Assembly (NCBI RefSeq): GCF_019091455.1
Contig: NZ_JAGXJN010000002.1
Span: forward strand, 496,001 to 560,000
Direction of reading: 5' to 3'
Length of the DNA stretch: 64,000 nt
Source of the DNA: Chitinophaga sp. GbtcB8
GTDB taxonomy: Bacteria > Bacteroidota > Bacteroidia > Chitinophagales > Chitinophagaceae
Position numbers and translations under genes: made by a program. This document shows, piece by piece, positions 25,779 through 34,734 of the stretch. The notes below the pieces were generated by a model that did not search any database, was not told the DNA's origin, and worked only from the letters and a program-made list of their open reading frames with translations. Numbering within the stretch: position 1 is the stretch's first letter; each line of letters begins with the position of its first letter.

Positions 25779-27353
25779 ATGATGAAATGGTTAACCGGCA
25801 TGGCTTTGCTGTGCAGTTTCCCCGCGTTTGCGCAACAGCCCTGCGATGTATTGATCCGCAACGGCCGCATCGTGGATGGTACCGGCAACTCCTGGTTTTA
25901 TGGGGATGTGGCGGTAAAAGAAGGTAAGATCATTGCCGTAGGCAAGCTAAGCGGCTATAGCGCCAGCAAAACCATTGATGCGCAAAAGATGATCGTAGCC
26001 CCTGGTTTTATTGATGTACACGGGCATGTGGAATCCGGCATTTTTGAACGCCCTACTGCAGATAACTATATCTATGATGGTGTAACCACCATTGTTACGG
26101 GCAACTGCGGCAGCTCAGCCGCCGACCTGCAAAAGTTCTTTGGCCGGGTAGATAGCTTGCACGCAGGTATTAACATAGCCTCCCTGGTAGGGCATAATAC
26201 GGTACGGGCACAGGTTATGCAGCGGGATAACCGCGCACCCACACCGGCAGAGCAGCAGCAGATGGATTCCCTGGTGGCCAAAGCCATGCAGGATGGCGCC
26301 GTAGGTTTTTCAACAGGCCTCATTTACATTCCCGGCGCTTTTTCCAAAACAGATGAAGTAGTGGAGCTGGCTAGGTCAGCCGCGCAATATAACGGCGTGT
26401 ATGCGTCACATATACGGAACGAGGAAAACAAAGTGGTGGATGCGGTGAATGAAGCCATTAACATTGGCAAATCGGCCAATATGCCGGTAGAGATCTCGCA
26501 TTTTAAAGTAAGTGGTAAAGCTAACTGGGGCCGTTCCCGCGAAATATTGGGATTAGTGCAGCAGGCACGCAAAGAAGGCTGGGACGTAACCATTGATCAA
26601 TATCCCTACACGGCCAGCAGCACCAACCTGGGCGTACGTTTGCCGGATTGGGCGCTTGCAGGCGGGCAGGATTCCATTAACGTGCGCCTGCACAATGCCG
26701 CCACCCGTGCACAGATCAAAAAGGAAATGCTGGAACAGCTTCACAGCTACAAATACAAGAATTTCAGCTACTGCGTGGTAGCCAATTACCCGGCAGATAC
26801 CAGCTTTAACGGTAAAAGCATTACAGACATCAACAAGTTGATGGGCCGTAAAGGCAATGCAAAACATGAGGCGGAAACCATTATGGATATGGTGGAAAAA
26901 GGCGGTGCGCAAATGGTGTACCATGGCATGAATGAGGAAGATGTGCGTTACATTATGCAATACCCCTTTTGCATGGTAGGCGCTGATGCCGGCGTACCCA
27001 CACCGGGCAAAGGCATGCCGCACCCCCGCGCTTATGGTACTAATGCGCGCATACTGGGTAAATATGTGCGGGAGGCTAAGCTGATCCCGCTGGAAGAGGC
27101 CATCCGCCGCATGACCTCCCTGGCCGCACAGAAGTTCCAGCTAAAGAACAGGGGTATGCTCCGCGAAGGTATGGCCGCTGATATTGTGATCTTTGACGAT
27201 CAAACGATCGATGACAAAGCCACCTTTGACGTTCCGCATCAATACTCCACCGGCATGCAGTACGTATTGGTAAATGGCCAGCTGGAGCTGGAAAACGGCC
27301 AGCACACAGGCCTGCGCAGCGGCACACCGTTGTATGGACCGGCAAAGCGCTAG
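25779..27353 (+). CDS. N-acyl-D-amino-acid deacylase family amidohydrolase, secreted
   Basis: 524 residues with a Sec signal (cleavage after AFAQ). Amidohydrolase features: start of the composite beta domain (DVLIRNGRIVDGTG), metal-binding HGH at 81-83 (FIDVHGHVESG) and the family-specific Cys110 ligand (VTGNCGSS). Then YASHIRNEE, EISHFK and VGADAGVPTPGKGMPHPRA, ending in a REGMAADIVIFD segment. This is the D-aminoacylase/dihydroorotase-like group that frees D-amino acids from N-acylated or peptide forms. It is almost fused to the dipeptidase gene (4-bp gap), so the two should be co-expressed. Confidence 0.92.
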   Translation: MMKWLTGMALLCSFPAFAQQPCDVLIRNGRIVDGTGNSWFYGDVAVKEGKIIAVGKLSGYSASKTIDAQKMIVAPGFIDVHGHVESGIFERPTADNYIYDGVTTIVTGNCGSSAADLQKFFGRVDSLHAGINIASLVGHNTVRAQVMQRDNRAPTPAEQQQMDSLVAKAMQDGAVGFSTGLIYIPGAFSKTDEVVELARSAAQYNGVYASHIRNEENKVVDAVNEAINIGKSANMPVEISHFKVSGKANWGRSREILGLVQQARKEGWDVTIDQYPYTASSTNLGVRLPDWALAGGQDSINVRLHNAATRAQIKKEMLEQLHSYKYKNFSYCVVANYPADTSFNGKSITDINKLMGRKGNAKHEAETIMDMVEKGGAQMVYHGMNEEDVRYIMQYPFCMVGADAGVPTPGKGMPHPRAYGTNARILGKYVREAKLIPLEEAIRRMTSLAAQKFQLKNRGMLREGMAADIVIFDDQTIDDKATFDVPHQYSTGMQYVLVNGQLELENGQHTGLRSGTPLYGPAKR

Positions 27354-27355
27354 GG

Positions 27356-27457
27356 AAGCATAAAGCACAAAGCATAAGGCATAAAGCATAAAGGATAAAT
27401 GGGGGATAGAACATAAAGGCTTCAGGCTTTCTGCTTTACGCTTTCTGCTTTATGCTT
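27356..27457. repeat. Short-word intergenic repeat (AAGCATAAAGC / GCTTTATGCTT)
   Basis: After the deacylase stop, 27356-27400 repeats AAGCATAAAGC-like words five times. 27426-27457 repeats the complementary word GCTTTNTGCTTT. The halves can fold on each other. 26 bases of the second half (27426-27451) recur exactly at 40277-40302. Related word runs occur at 51557-51678 and 54597-54627. Confidence 0.7.
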
Positions 27458-27468
27458 AAATTAGTCCA

Positions 27469-28035
27469 ATGGATACCTTCAACCACATCAAAACCCTGAT
27501 CACCATTATCCTGGGTTTAAGCATTACGCATTTGCTGAAAGGCGTGGCTAAATTTATACAGCATCCGCACCGCGATAAGCCGTATTGGCTGCACCTGGCC
27601 TGGGTATTCTACATTTTCATGCTGCTGGTGCACTTCTGGTGGTGGGAGTACCGTTTAACGCATGTGCCGCACTGGACCTTTACCAGCTACTTCTTTATCA
27701 TCTTCTTCATCATGACCTTTTACTCTTTATGCGCCCTGCTGTTCCCGGACGATATTAAAGACTATAAGGGGTATGAGGATTATTTCTTTTCCCGCAAAAA
27801 ATGGTTCTTTGCTATCCTGGCCTTCAGCTACCTGCTGGATATTGGCGATACGCTTATTAAAGGGCAGGACTACCTCAAAAGCCTGTCCATAGAATACCCC
27901 ATCCGTAATGCCGTGCATATTATTTTATGCCTGCTGGCCATCCAGATCAATAACCGCGTTTTTAACGCAATTTTAGTTATACTATTTATCTTGTACGAGC
28001 TGTCCTATATCTTTCGTCTGTTTGATACGGTGTAA
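27469..28035 (+). CDS. Multi-spanning membrane protein of unknown function
   Basis: 188 residues, very hydrophobic and rich in Phe, Trp and Tyr. About five or six membrane segments can be seen: near 9-28, 42-62, 72-92, 110-128, 145-162 and 165-184. A short charged loop (PDDIKDYKGYEDYFFSRKK) separates the third and fourth. No signal peptide, catalytic motif or recognised family. It lies alone between the deacylase and the aspartyl protease, separated from the former by the repeat. Confidence 0.7.
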   Translation: MDTFNHIKTLITIILGLSITHLLKGVAKFIQHPHRDKPYWLHLAWVFYIFMLLVHFWWWEYRLTHVPHWTFTSYFFIIFFIMTFYSLCALLFPDDIKDYKGYEDYFFSRKKWFFAILAFSYLLDIGDTLIKGQDYLKSLSIEYPIRNAVHIILCLLAIQINNRVFNAILVILFILYELSYIFRLFDTV

Positions 28036-28040
28036 CTTTG
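28012..28040 (+). promoter_or_regulatory. Promoter of the aspartyl protease gene
   Basis: TTTC at 28012-28015, 17 nt, then TAACTTTG at 28033-28040. The -7 element is a full match; the -33 differs by one base. The ATG is 32 nt downstream. The elements lie over the end of the membrane-protein gene. Confidence 0.5.
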
Positions 28041-28071
28041 CGCTCTCTGTACTGTTTATAAAAAACGATCA

Positions 28072-29346
28072 ATGAAAAAATGTATGTGGCTGCTGGCCTT
28101 TTGCTGCAGCAGCGCAATAGCGATTGCCCAGGACAATGATCATCCCGATAGCCTGTTGTTACGCCGGCAGCTCTTTGTTTTACGCAATGTAATAGCAGCT
28201 AAAGGTGAGCAGCTGTCCGAACGGGAACGCCTATATTACCAGGCATACCTGGATAATTTCTTTAACAAAGGCCAAACATCCAACACCAGCATAGACCTGC
28301 TGCTGCAAAAGTACCGTGCCGATCTTACCGCCAAACAGGTGTCGGAATTGTTACAGGTAAAAATAGATAACCTGGTAAAAGCCTACCGGTATAAAGCCGC
28401 TTACACCAGCTCCATGTATTTGCTGGACAGCTTTAAAACCACGTTGCCGGAAAAAGACCAGGCAGCCATCCGCAATGCAGCGGTAATATGGGAGGGCTTA
28501 CAGGAGATAGCACCCCAGGAGCTAACTGTGGTGCAGGACACACATGTTCCTTTTAAGCGGGATGCAGTAGGACTGGTGAATATACCGGTGAGCATCGGCG
28601 ATACCAGCAATGAATTTGTATTTGACACCGGCGCCGGTATTTCTACCATTACAGAAAGCAGCGCCGCACGCAATCATCTTACCCCGATGAATAAATATTT
28701 TGACGTGGAAGCGGCTACTGGTGGCATTGTGAAGGCGCGCATTGCTGTAGTGAAGGAGCTGAAGATAGGCGGCATCCTGGTAAAGAACGCCGTGTTCATG
28801 GTATTCCCCGACAGCGCGCTTACCTGGCCGGAGGCAAAGTATGGCATTAAAGGCATCATTGGTTTCCCGGTGATTGAGCAAATGGGCGAGATCCGTATTA
28901 ACAGTAAGGAGGGCCTGCTGGAAGTACCGCAGCAACCTTTACCCGGCAGCTACGCCAACTTTGGTTTGAGTAACCTGCGGCCGGTTATCAATGTAGCGTA
29001 CAAAAAAGACAGTTTGCCTTTTATATTTGATACCGGCGCTACCGCTACTGCGCTGAATGCGCCCTTTTTTAAGAAATACCGGAAAGAGGTAATGCGCAGG
29101 GGCAAGCCTTTCCGGCTGCCGCAGGGCGGGGCAGGAGGTGTTAATACCGTGAACGCATATAGGCTGCCTGAAATAGTATTGGGCATTGCCGATAAGAAAC
29201 CCAGGTTGCCCCATATACCTGTTATTACCGCACCGGTAATGGAAGAGGACAGGTATTACTATGGCAACCTGGGGCAGGATATTATGAAACAGTACCGTGA
29301 AATGGTGATCAGCTTCAGGTATATGTATGTATCCTTCAACGACTAG
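28072..29346 (+). CDS. Two-domain retropepsin-like aspartyl protease, secreted
   Basis: 424 residues. A Sec signal (1-20) and a helical region (about 25-150) precede two aspartic-protease lobes with their catalytic triads D185-T-G (EFVFDTGAGIST) and D320-T-G (FIFDTGATATALN). Each lobe has the downstream hydrophobic-Gly segment (GIIGFPVI, GNLGQDIM). Having both DTG motifs in one chain makes a pepsin-like pseudodimer from retropepsin-type units. The substrate is unknown; a periplasmic location is inferred. Its stop is three bases from the convergent threonine synthase stop. Confidence 0.88.
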   Translation: MKKCMWLLAFCCSSAIAIAQDNDHPDSLLLRRQLFVLRNVIAAKGEQLSERERLYYQAYLDNFFNKGQTSNTSIDLLLQKYRADLTAKQVSELLQVKIDNLVKAYRYKAAYTSSMYLLDSFKTTLPEKDQAAIRNAAVIWEGLQEIAPQELTVVQDTHVPFKRDAVGLVNIPVSIGDTSNEFVFDTGAGISTITESSAARNHLTPMNKYFDVEAATGGIVKARIAVVKELKIGGILVKNAVFMVFPDSALTWPEAKYGIKGIIGFPVIEQMGEIRINSKEGLLEVPQQPLPGSYANFGLSNLRPVINVAYKKDSLPFIFDTGATATALNAPFFKKYRKEVMRRGKPFRLPQGGAGGVNTVNAYRLPEIVLGIADKKPRLPHIPVITAPVMEEDRYYYGNLGQDIMKQYREMVISFRYMYVSFND

Positions 29347-29349
29347 CGT

Positions 29350-30540
29350 TTAGCATTGTATGTTCAGATTCTCCAGGTATTTATAGCCGGAGCCGGTGTT
29401 CAGCAGTAAAATGTTTTCATCGTGCAGTATCAGGCCTTCGTCCAGCAGCTTGGGCAGGGCTGCAAGTAAGGCCGCACCTTCAGGTGCGGCCAGTAATCCC
29501 TCCCGCCGCGATAATAACTGCATGTATTTTTTAAGCTCCTCTTCACTGATGGCCAGCGCATGACCATGCGACTGGTTTAACGCATCCATGATCAGCGGCT
29601 CCGCAAAGGGGCGGGGCACGGCCAGGCCATTAGCAATAGAGGGCTGTCCGTTATACTTTTTAGCATTAGGCTGCAAACCTTGCCAGGAGGCCACTATGGG
29701 CTGGCAATTGGCTGCCTGCACCGCAATCAGGCGGGGCATTTTATCGGGTATCCAGCCCAGCGCCAGCATTTCCCCGAATGCTTTCCATAAACCAATTAAC
29801 CCGGTACCGCCGCCGGTGGGGTACAGGATCACATCCGGCAAGTTCCAGTGCAGCTGTTCTGCAATTTCATAACCCATAGTTTTCTTGCCTTCCAAACGGT
29901 ACGGCTCCTTAAAGGTGGAGACATCAAAACAGCCGCGTTCTTCCCGGATGCGGGCTGCTTCTGCTGCGCAGTCGTTAATGAGGCCATCTACCAGTACTAC
30001 TTCAGCACCGTACATCCAGCATTCTTCCTTAAAGATCTTAGGGGTATGCCGTGGCATTACTACCACTGCCTGCATGCCTGCAGCAGCGCAATAAGCTGCC
30101 ATGGCACCGCCGGCATTGCCTGCTGTGGGAACAATGCAGCTTTCCACGCCAAATTCTTTGGCCTTGGAAATAGCAGCGCTTAAACCGCGGGCTTTAAAAG
30201 AGCCGGTGGGATTCAGCGATTCATCTTTCCAGAAAAGTTTATCGAACCCCAGCTGGCGGGAAATATTGTGCAGTGTTAACAGGGGCGTCATGCCTTCGCC
30301 CAGGGTTACAATATTGTTCACATCAAAAACAGGCAGCATTTCCAGGTAACGCCACATATTATCTGATTGGGCGGGCAATACTTCTTTTGAAAGCGGAAAT
30401 ACATCATCAGTACTATACTCCGCTACTAAAGGGGCATTACAACATACGGATGTTTGATGTAAACGGTGTGGGTCGTGATATTGGCCGCAGCTGCTGCATT
30501 GCAGGGACGACAGCAACGACAATGTTTCAATTGTCCTCAT
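29350..30540 (-). CDS. thrC: Threonine synthase
   Basis: 396-residue fold-type II PLP enzyme converting O-phosphohomoserine to threonine. The N-terminus has four cysteines (C15, C18, C33, C34) like the rubredoxin-like domain of this subgroup. The PLP lysine is K116 in NPTGSFKARG, and the phosphate-binding glycine loop is PTGGGTG. It ends in LNTGSGYKYL, typical of ThrC. No other threonine-pathway genes are nearby. Threonine synthase is favoured over threonine dehydratase by the Cys domain and ending; a specialised relative is possible. Confidence 0.85.
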   Translation of the reverse strand: MRTIETLSLLSSLQCSSCGQYHDPHRLHQTSVCCNAPLVAEYSTDDVFPLSKEVLPAQSDNMWRYLEMLPVFDVNNIVTLGEGMTPLLTLHNISRQLGFDKLFWKDESLNPTGSFKARGLSAAISKAKEFGVESCIVPTAGNAGGAMAAYCAAAGMQAVVVMPRHTPKIFKEECWMYGAEVVLVDGLINDCAAEAARIREERGCFDVSTFKEPYRLEGKKTMGYEIAEQLHWNLPDVILYPTGGGTGLIGLWKAFGEMLALGWIPDKMPRLIAVQAANCQPIVASWQGLQPNAKKYNGQPSIANGLAVPRPFAEPLIMDALNQSHGHALAISEEELKKYMQLLSRREGLLAAPEGAALLAALPKLLDEGLILHDENILLLNTGSGYKYLENLNIQC

Positions 30541-30674
30541 AAAATGAAGTGTAAATAAAAATGAAGTCAGATGTACAATGACAACAGCCGGTTATTACTG
30601 TTATCATCATTTGTTCTCACAACAAATGTACTTAGCTCCTTCATTCGGAGGTTATACTAAATAGGCATATACTA

Positions 30675-31580
30675 TTACCTGGGGTTATACTGTTTTTTGG
30701 CGAGGCGTATAAATATGTTGTTGATCTGGTCATTATTGGTGCCCTGCCGCTGCATGAAAAAGAAGGAGCGGTGGATCCTTAAACCCGGAATATCAATGCG
30801 TACCAATTGTCCGTTATCTATAAGATGTTCTACAGAACGCTGTGGTAAAAAGCCCAGGCAGGTATCGCTGAGCAGGAAGTTTTTGAGAGCTTCTGTACCG
30901 CCTAAAATAATGCGGTTATTAATATCCTGGATAGATAGTCCGAAGGGCGCCAGGGCCTCTGCCACGGCTGCCAGCGTGCCGCTGCCCCTTTCCCGCAGCG
31001 CTACAGGAATATTCTTCAGCTCCTCTACTGTTACCCGTTTCTTTTTAGCCAGCGGGCTTTTGTGATGACATACCGGTATCACCTCGTCTTTCATGAAAAA
31101 TTTATACTGCACCGTGGTATGTTTATTCCTGCTTTCAGTAATACCCAGGTCTATTTCCTGTTCCAGCAGCGCGCGCAGTATATTTTCCGAATTACTGTTG
31201 AGCAGCCGCAGTTGTATGTTAGGATATTGCTGGTGAAAGCTGGACAGGATACCCGGTATCACGTACAATGCCACTGTGGTGCTGGCGCCCACTACCAGCG
31301 AGCCTTTGGCCTGCTGACGTCCGGAGAGGCTGCTTAAATTGAACTGCATGTTCCGCTGCAGCTCTTTAGCCTGTTTTATATGATCAAAAAGGATCTTTCC
31401 TGCAGCAGTTAGCTGTATAGTGCTGCCTTTTCTTTCAAAGAAGCTGAGGTTAAACTGGTTTTCCAGCAGCCGGATATGCTTGCTCACAGAGGGCTGCGTC
31501 ATAAACAACACTTCTGCCGCTTTAGAAAAGCTAAGCAGGCGGGCTGTTTCGTAAAAAGCTTCATAGCTGACGTTAAGCAT
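30675..31580 (-). CDS. LysR family transcriptional regulator
   Basis: 301 residues from the ATG at 31580 (the codons upstream are repeat-derived). The winged helix-turn-helix is standard: YEAFYETARLLSFSKAAEVL then MTQPSVSKHIRLLENQF. The C-terminal substrate-binding domain carries LGITESRN and the RERGSGT effector loop. It lies upstream of thrC on the same strand (134 bp). The effector loop resembles CbbR/CysB-like members, but the target is unknown. Confidence 0.9.
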   Translation of the reverse strand: MLNVSYEAFYETARLLSFSKAAEVLFMTQPSVSKHIRLLENQFNLSFFERKGSTIQLTAAGKILFDHIKQAKELQRNMQFNLSSLSGRQQAKGSLVVGASTTVALYVIPGILSSFHQQYPNIQLRLLNSNSENILRALLEQEIDLGITESRNKHTTVQYKFFMKDEVIPVCHHKSPLAKKKRVTVEELKNIPVALRERGSGTLAAVAEALAPFGLSIQDINNRIILGGTEALKNFLLSDTCLGFLPQRSVEHLIDNGQLVRIDIPGLRIHRSFFFMQRQGTNNDQINNIFIRLAKKQYNPR

Positions 31581-31605
31581 AGTTGTAAAAGTAGTGAAAT
31601 TCTTT

Positions 31606-31635
31606 AGTCCATGGTCGTTGGTCCATAGTCCATTG
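31606..31635. repeat. Short-word repeat GTCCATGG / GTCCATAG
   Basis: Three near-identical words (AGTCCATGGTC, GGTCCATAGTC, CCATTG) follow one another, just upstream of the LysR start. They are partly palindromic around CCATGG. Confidence 0.5.
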
Positions 31636-31645
31636 CATACAGCGT

Positions 31646-31696
31646 AAAAAAATGTTACGTTAAAAGCAAGTGCAGGCACCTACCTTTAACGTAACA
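31646..31696 (-). terminator. Terminator of the TonB receptor operon
   Basis: A 12-bp perfect stem (31653-31664 with 31685-31696), a 20-nt loop holding a small inner hairpin, and seven T on the minus strand directly after the stem. It lies 30 bp past the stop of the 32370-31726 gene. Confidence 0.85.
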
Positions 31697-31725
31697 ACAA
31701 ATCTATTCGCACCAGGCCATGGACG

Positions 31726-32370
31726 CTATTTATACTTCGCTAACAGCTCTTCACTTTCCGGCTTGCCCCAGTGCGGTTGTTCGCCGGTTGCCGGTTGGGC
31801 AGAAAAGCCTTTTAATGCAGATTGGGCCAGGATCTTAGCTTTATCCTTATCGCCGCCCCACATTTTAGGCGTATAGTATTTTACCCAGGCCTGCAGATAC
31901 AATACACGCGGGTTTTCAGGATCCAGCTGTGCTGCTTTGTCCAGGTATTGCTGGGAAAGCGTACCAAATTCACGCCCGTAGGTCATGGGGTTGATGAATA
32001 CTTTACTGCGGTATACCATGCTATACACCGTGTACAGTTCCGCCTTGTCTTTATTGGTGCCTTTGTCTTTCAGCAATGCTTCCGCCTGTTTAGCATATTG
32101 TTCGCCTTCAATGCTGAAAGGCTCTATACGGTCGCCATCTTTTTGCAGCAGGAACCCAATTTTAGCATTACACAACGCCGTGTAATAAAACGGCAGCCAG
32201 TTGCTTTTTTGCGCATTCGCCGCCTGTTTAAAACGTACAGCCAGGGCTTCATAATCTGCTACTGTACTGGCTTTATCCAGCTGTGCAATCGCAGCGGAGA
32301 GCTTATCCTGCGCTTTAGTCGCGAGTAGCAATAACAGGAAACTTGCACATAAGAGCATTACTTTTTTCAT
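31726..32370 (-). CDS. Secreted helical-repeat protein of unknown function
   Basis: 214 residues with a clear Sec signal (1-20, ending ATKAQ), then helical, TPR-like sequence: LDKASTVADYEALAVRF and a further helix pair around QYLDKAAQLDPENPRVLYLQ. It ends in a Gly/Pro-rich WGKPESEELL tail. No lipobox, so periplasmic. The gene starts 21 bp after the TonB-dependent receptor stop, so it is probably its periplasmic helper. No function is known to me. Confidence 0.75.
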   Translation of the reverse strand: MKKVMLLCASFLLLLLATKAQDKLSAAIAQLDKASTVADYEALAVRFKQAANAQKSNWLPFYYTALCNAKIGFLLQKDGDRIEPFSIEGEQYAKQAEALLKDKGTNKDKAELYTVYSMVYRSKVFINPMTYGREFGTLSQQYLDKAAQLDPENPRVLYLQAWVKYYTPKMWGGDKDKAKILAQSALKGFSAQPATGEQPHWGKPESEELLAKYK

Positions 32371-32391
32371 GATGATGAGATTTTATAATTA

Positions 32392-34626
32392 TTAAAGATT
32401 ATCGTTAATGAAGTCCTCCGTCCGGTCAATACCAAAGCTCATAAAGAGGCCGATGTAGTAGCTGCGGCTGGCAGTGGGCAGCATGGGTACTTTGTTCATG
32501 CCGTTATAGCTATACTGGTAGCCAAACACCTGTTGAGTGCCCAGTATGTTATTCATGCCAAAGCCAATACCGGAGAAATCTTTATGTTTCCATTTCGGGA
32601 ACAGGGAAAACATATAGGCGCCGCTGAGGTTCACGTTATGATAGGCGCGGGTAGTGCCCTGGTCAAAGACCTGCGGGGTCTTGTCCTGCGGGGAACGGAT
32701 ATCGTAATACGGGCGCCCGGTCGCAAAATTGTATACCAGGTTTACATTCAGGTTAATGTCGGGGAAGTAACGTTTTACGGCTAAAGAGGCGGTGTGCGGT
32801 GTGGCAAAATTGGGCTGCAGCGCATAGGGAAAGTTCAGGTAATCCCGTTTGGTATCCAGGTAAGTATAGCTTACCCAGTAATCCAGGTTAGGAATGGTGC
32901 GTTTATCGCGCCAGAACAGCTCTATGCCTTTGGCATCGCCGCTGCCATTGTTGTTAAGAACGGGGGCTGTTTTAACAAGGTCCTGGTATTTTTTATAATA
33001 CGCTTCTATACGTAACAGCCGGTTGTTAGCCTTTTTAGTGTAGTTGATGATGTAATGCGTAGCCTCTGAAAATTGAAGATTGCGCTGCTGGTATAAAAAT
33101 TCGTTCTCCGGTTTCTGGTAAAAAATACCGTAAGCAACATTCACCTGCCCGCCATCCGGGAAACGGTAGGCCAGGCTGGCGCGCGGCGCTACGGTAGTGC
33201 GTTGTAGCAGGGTAGAGCGTTCCACACGCACACCGGCCCTTGCCATCATGTTATCTGTAATATAAATATCGCCCTCAGCAAAAGCAGCGCTTAGCTGATC
33301 GGTTAATGGATAAATGCTGTCATTGCTGCGGTAACGGTCCTGCGTATAAAAATGTTCTACGCCCATATGCAAGGCCTGGTTATGGGCAAACAAACGTGTT
33401 AGCACCGCACGGCCCTGTGCAAAATTGGTTTGGGTTTGCCAGCTGCGGTACTTCCATGAAAAAGGCGTATTTGGAATAGGTATGGTTTCATGAGCGTTGT
33501 TCTGCAGCTGGTACGACATTCTATCCTTATTATAGCTATATGCGCCACCGGCATTCAATTGCCAGTTAGGGACCAGCATTTCGCGGTAGCTGATGTTGCC
33601 GTAAAAGTTGCGGCTATGCAGCTCAAATGCGCCCTGCAGGCTGCTGGTATCAACATCTGCGTTGCGCATGCCAATGTTGCTGAAGGTGCTGTTGGCATAT
33701 ATTTTCAGGATGCCGGTTTTGCTGGTCTTTACCCGGTAGTTGGCTTCGCTGCGGCCATATTCCGGTCCGGTAAAATAATCCGGCCGTTGTTTGATCACGC
33801 TGTTATAGGGCTGCAGGTTGCCATAATCCGCACTAATGCCATAGCTGCTTTGTTTGTTCCTGGCCAGCTTTTGAAAACCTGCGCCGCTGTTAGATGGGAA
33901 AATGTGCAGGCTGGCAGAGGATGTTTCCGGCAGGTCCACGCTTTCCAGTATCAGCGCGCTGCTCATAGCCTGCCCGTATTGGGCAGAGTAACCGCCGGTG
34001 CTGAACAATACGCCTTTAAATAAGAATGGATTAATACGCGCGGGTTGAATAATACCCGGTACGCTGGCAAAGTTGGGGTTCTTTAGCAGGGTACCATCTA
34101 CAAACTGTTTGGTTTCTTCGCCTGTGCCGCCGCGCACAAACAAACCTTCCCGCTCACCTATTTGTTGTGCGCCGGGTAAGGAGCGCAGGGAGTTGGAGAT
34201 ATCACCGTTATTACCCGCCACTGTCATGGCATCCATGGGCGTAAGGGAAGCGCCTTTGGCTTTATCGCTTGCTTCAAAAGCGCCGGCGCTGATCACTACC
34301 TCGCCCAGCGTTTTATTCTCATTGGCCAGTGTAACGTGAACGGTTATACCAGTATCGGGGATCATAATCCCGCGCTCATAGGGTTTATACCCGATGGATG
34401 AAACTGCCAGTACCTGTTTGCCTTTGAGTGCAGTGCTAAGCTGGAAATAACCGGCGCTGTCTGTAACTGCTCCGGCTGTGCTGCCCTTGATAGTTATGCT
34501 GGCGCCTTCAACGGCAGCCTGCTCTTTGTTGGTAATATAACCAGCTATTTTTACCTGGGCGGTAGCGGTAATATACAAGGCCCCGCTACACAGTAACAAA
34601 ATAATAGGTTTAATGTAAGCCGCCAT
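32392..34626 (-). CDS. TonB-dependent receptor with carboxypeptidase-like N-terminal domain
   Basis: 744 residues from the ATG at 34626. Signal peptide (ending ATAQ), carboxypeptidase-regulatory-like domain (about 25-105; KIAGYITNKEQAAVEGASI), plug domain (LRSLPGAQQIGEREGLFVRGG) and a 22-strand-type barrel. It is not SusC-like: it lacks the SusC linker and no SusD follows. A secreted TPR-like protein is co-transcribed. The imported substrate is unknown; siderophore or peptide uptake would be typical. A -7 element and a palindrome lie just before the start. Confidence 0.9.
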   Translation of the reverse strand: MAAYIKPIILLLCSGALYITATAQVKIAGYITNKEQAAVEGASITIKGSTAGAVTDSAGYFQLSTALKGKQVLAVSSIGYKPYERGIMIPDTGITVHVTLANENKTLGEVVISAGAFEASDKAKGASLTPMDAMTVAGNNGDISNSLRSLPGAQQIGEREGLFVRGGTGEETKQFVDGTLLKNPNFASVPGIIQPARINPFLFKGVLFSTGGYSAQYGQAMSSALILESVDLPETSSASLHIFPSNSGAGFQKLARNKQSSYGISADYGNLQPYNSVIKQRPDYFTGPEYGRSEANYRVKTSKTGILKIYANSTFSNIGMRNADVDTSSLQGAFELHSRNFYGNISYREMLVPNWQLNAGGAYSYNKDRMSYQLQNNAHETIPIPNTPFSWKYRSWQTQTNFAQGRAVLTRLFAHNQALHMGVEHFYTQDRYRSNDSIYPLTDQLSAAFAEGDIYITDNMMARAGVRVERSTLLQRTTVAPRASLAYRFPDGGQVNVAYGIFYQKPENEFLYQQRNLQFSEATHYIINYTKKANNRLLRIEAYYKKYQDLVKTAPVLNNNGSGDAKGIELFWRDKRTIPNLDYWVSYTYLDTKRDYLNFPYALQPNFATPHTASLAVKRYFPDINLNVNLVYNFATGRPYYDIRSPQDKTPQVFDQGTTRAYHNVNLSGAYMFSLFPKWKHKDFSGIGFGMNNILGTQQVFGYQYSYNGMNKVPMLPTASRSYYIGLFMSFGIDRTEDFINDNL

Positions 34627-34630
34627 AGTA

Positions 34631-34654
34631 TGTGTTTTTATGAACACAAAACTA
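34631..34654 (-). promoter_or_regulatory. -7 element and palindrome at the TonB receptor start
   Basis: On the minus strand TAGTTTTG (34654-34647) matches TAnnTTTG. It is followed at once by TGTGTTCATAAAAACACA (34648-34631), a 6-bp inverted repeat overlapping the likely transcription start and ending four bases before the ATG. This suits an operator, or a hairpin at the ribosome entry site. Confidence 0.45.
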
Positions 34655-34734
34655 GGCGGCCTCACTACGCGGGTTTAGCGCAATCTATTTGCCGGTTACT
34701 TGCTGCGACAAAAAGGGGAAATGTGCGTACCTGG

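Noticed and set aside
27356..27457. CRISPR array
   Set aside because: The repeated words are adjacent, short and variable, without unique spacers; no cas genes are present.
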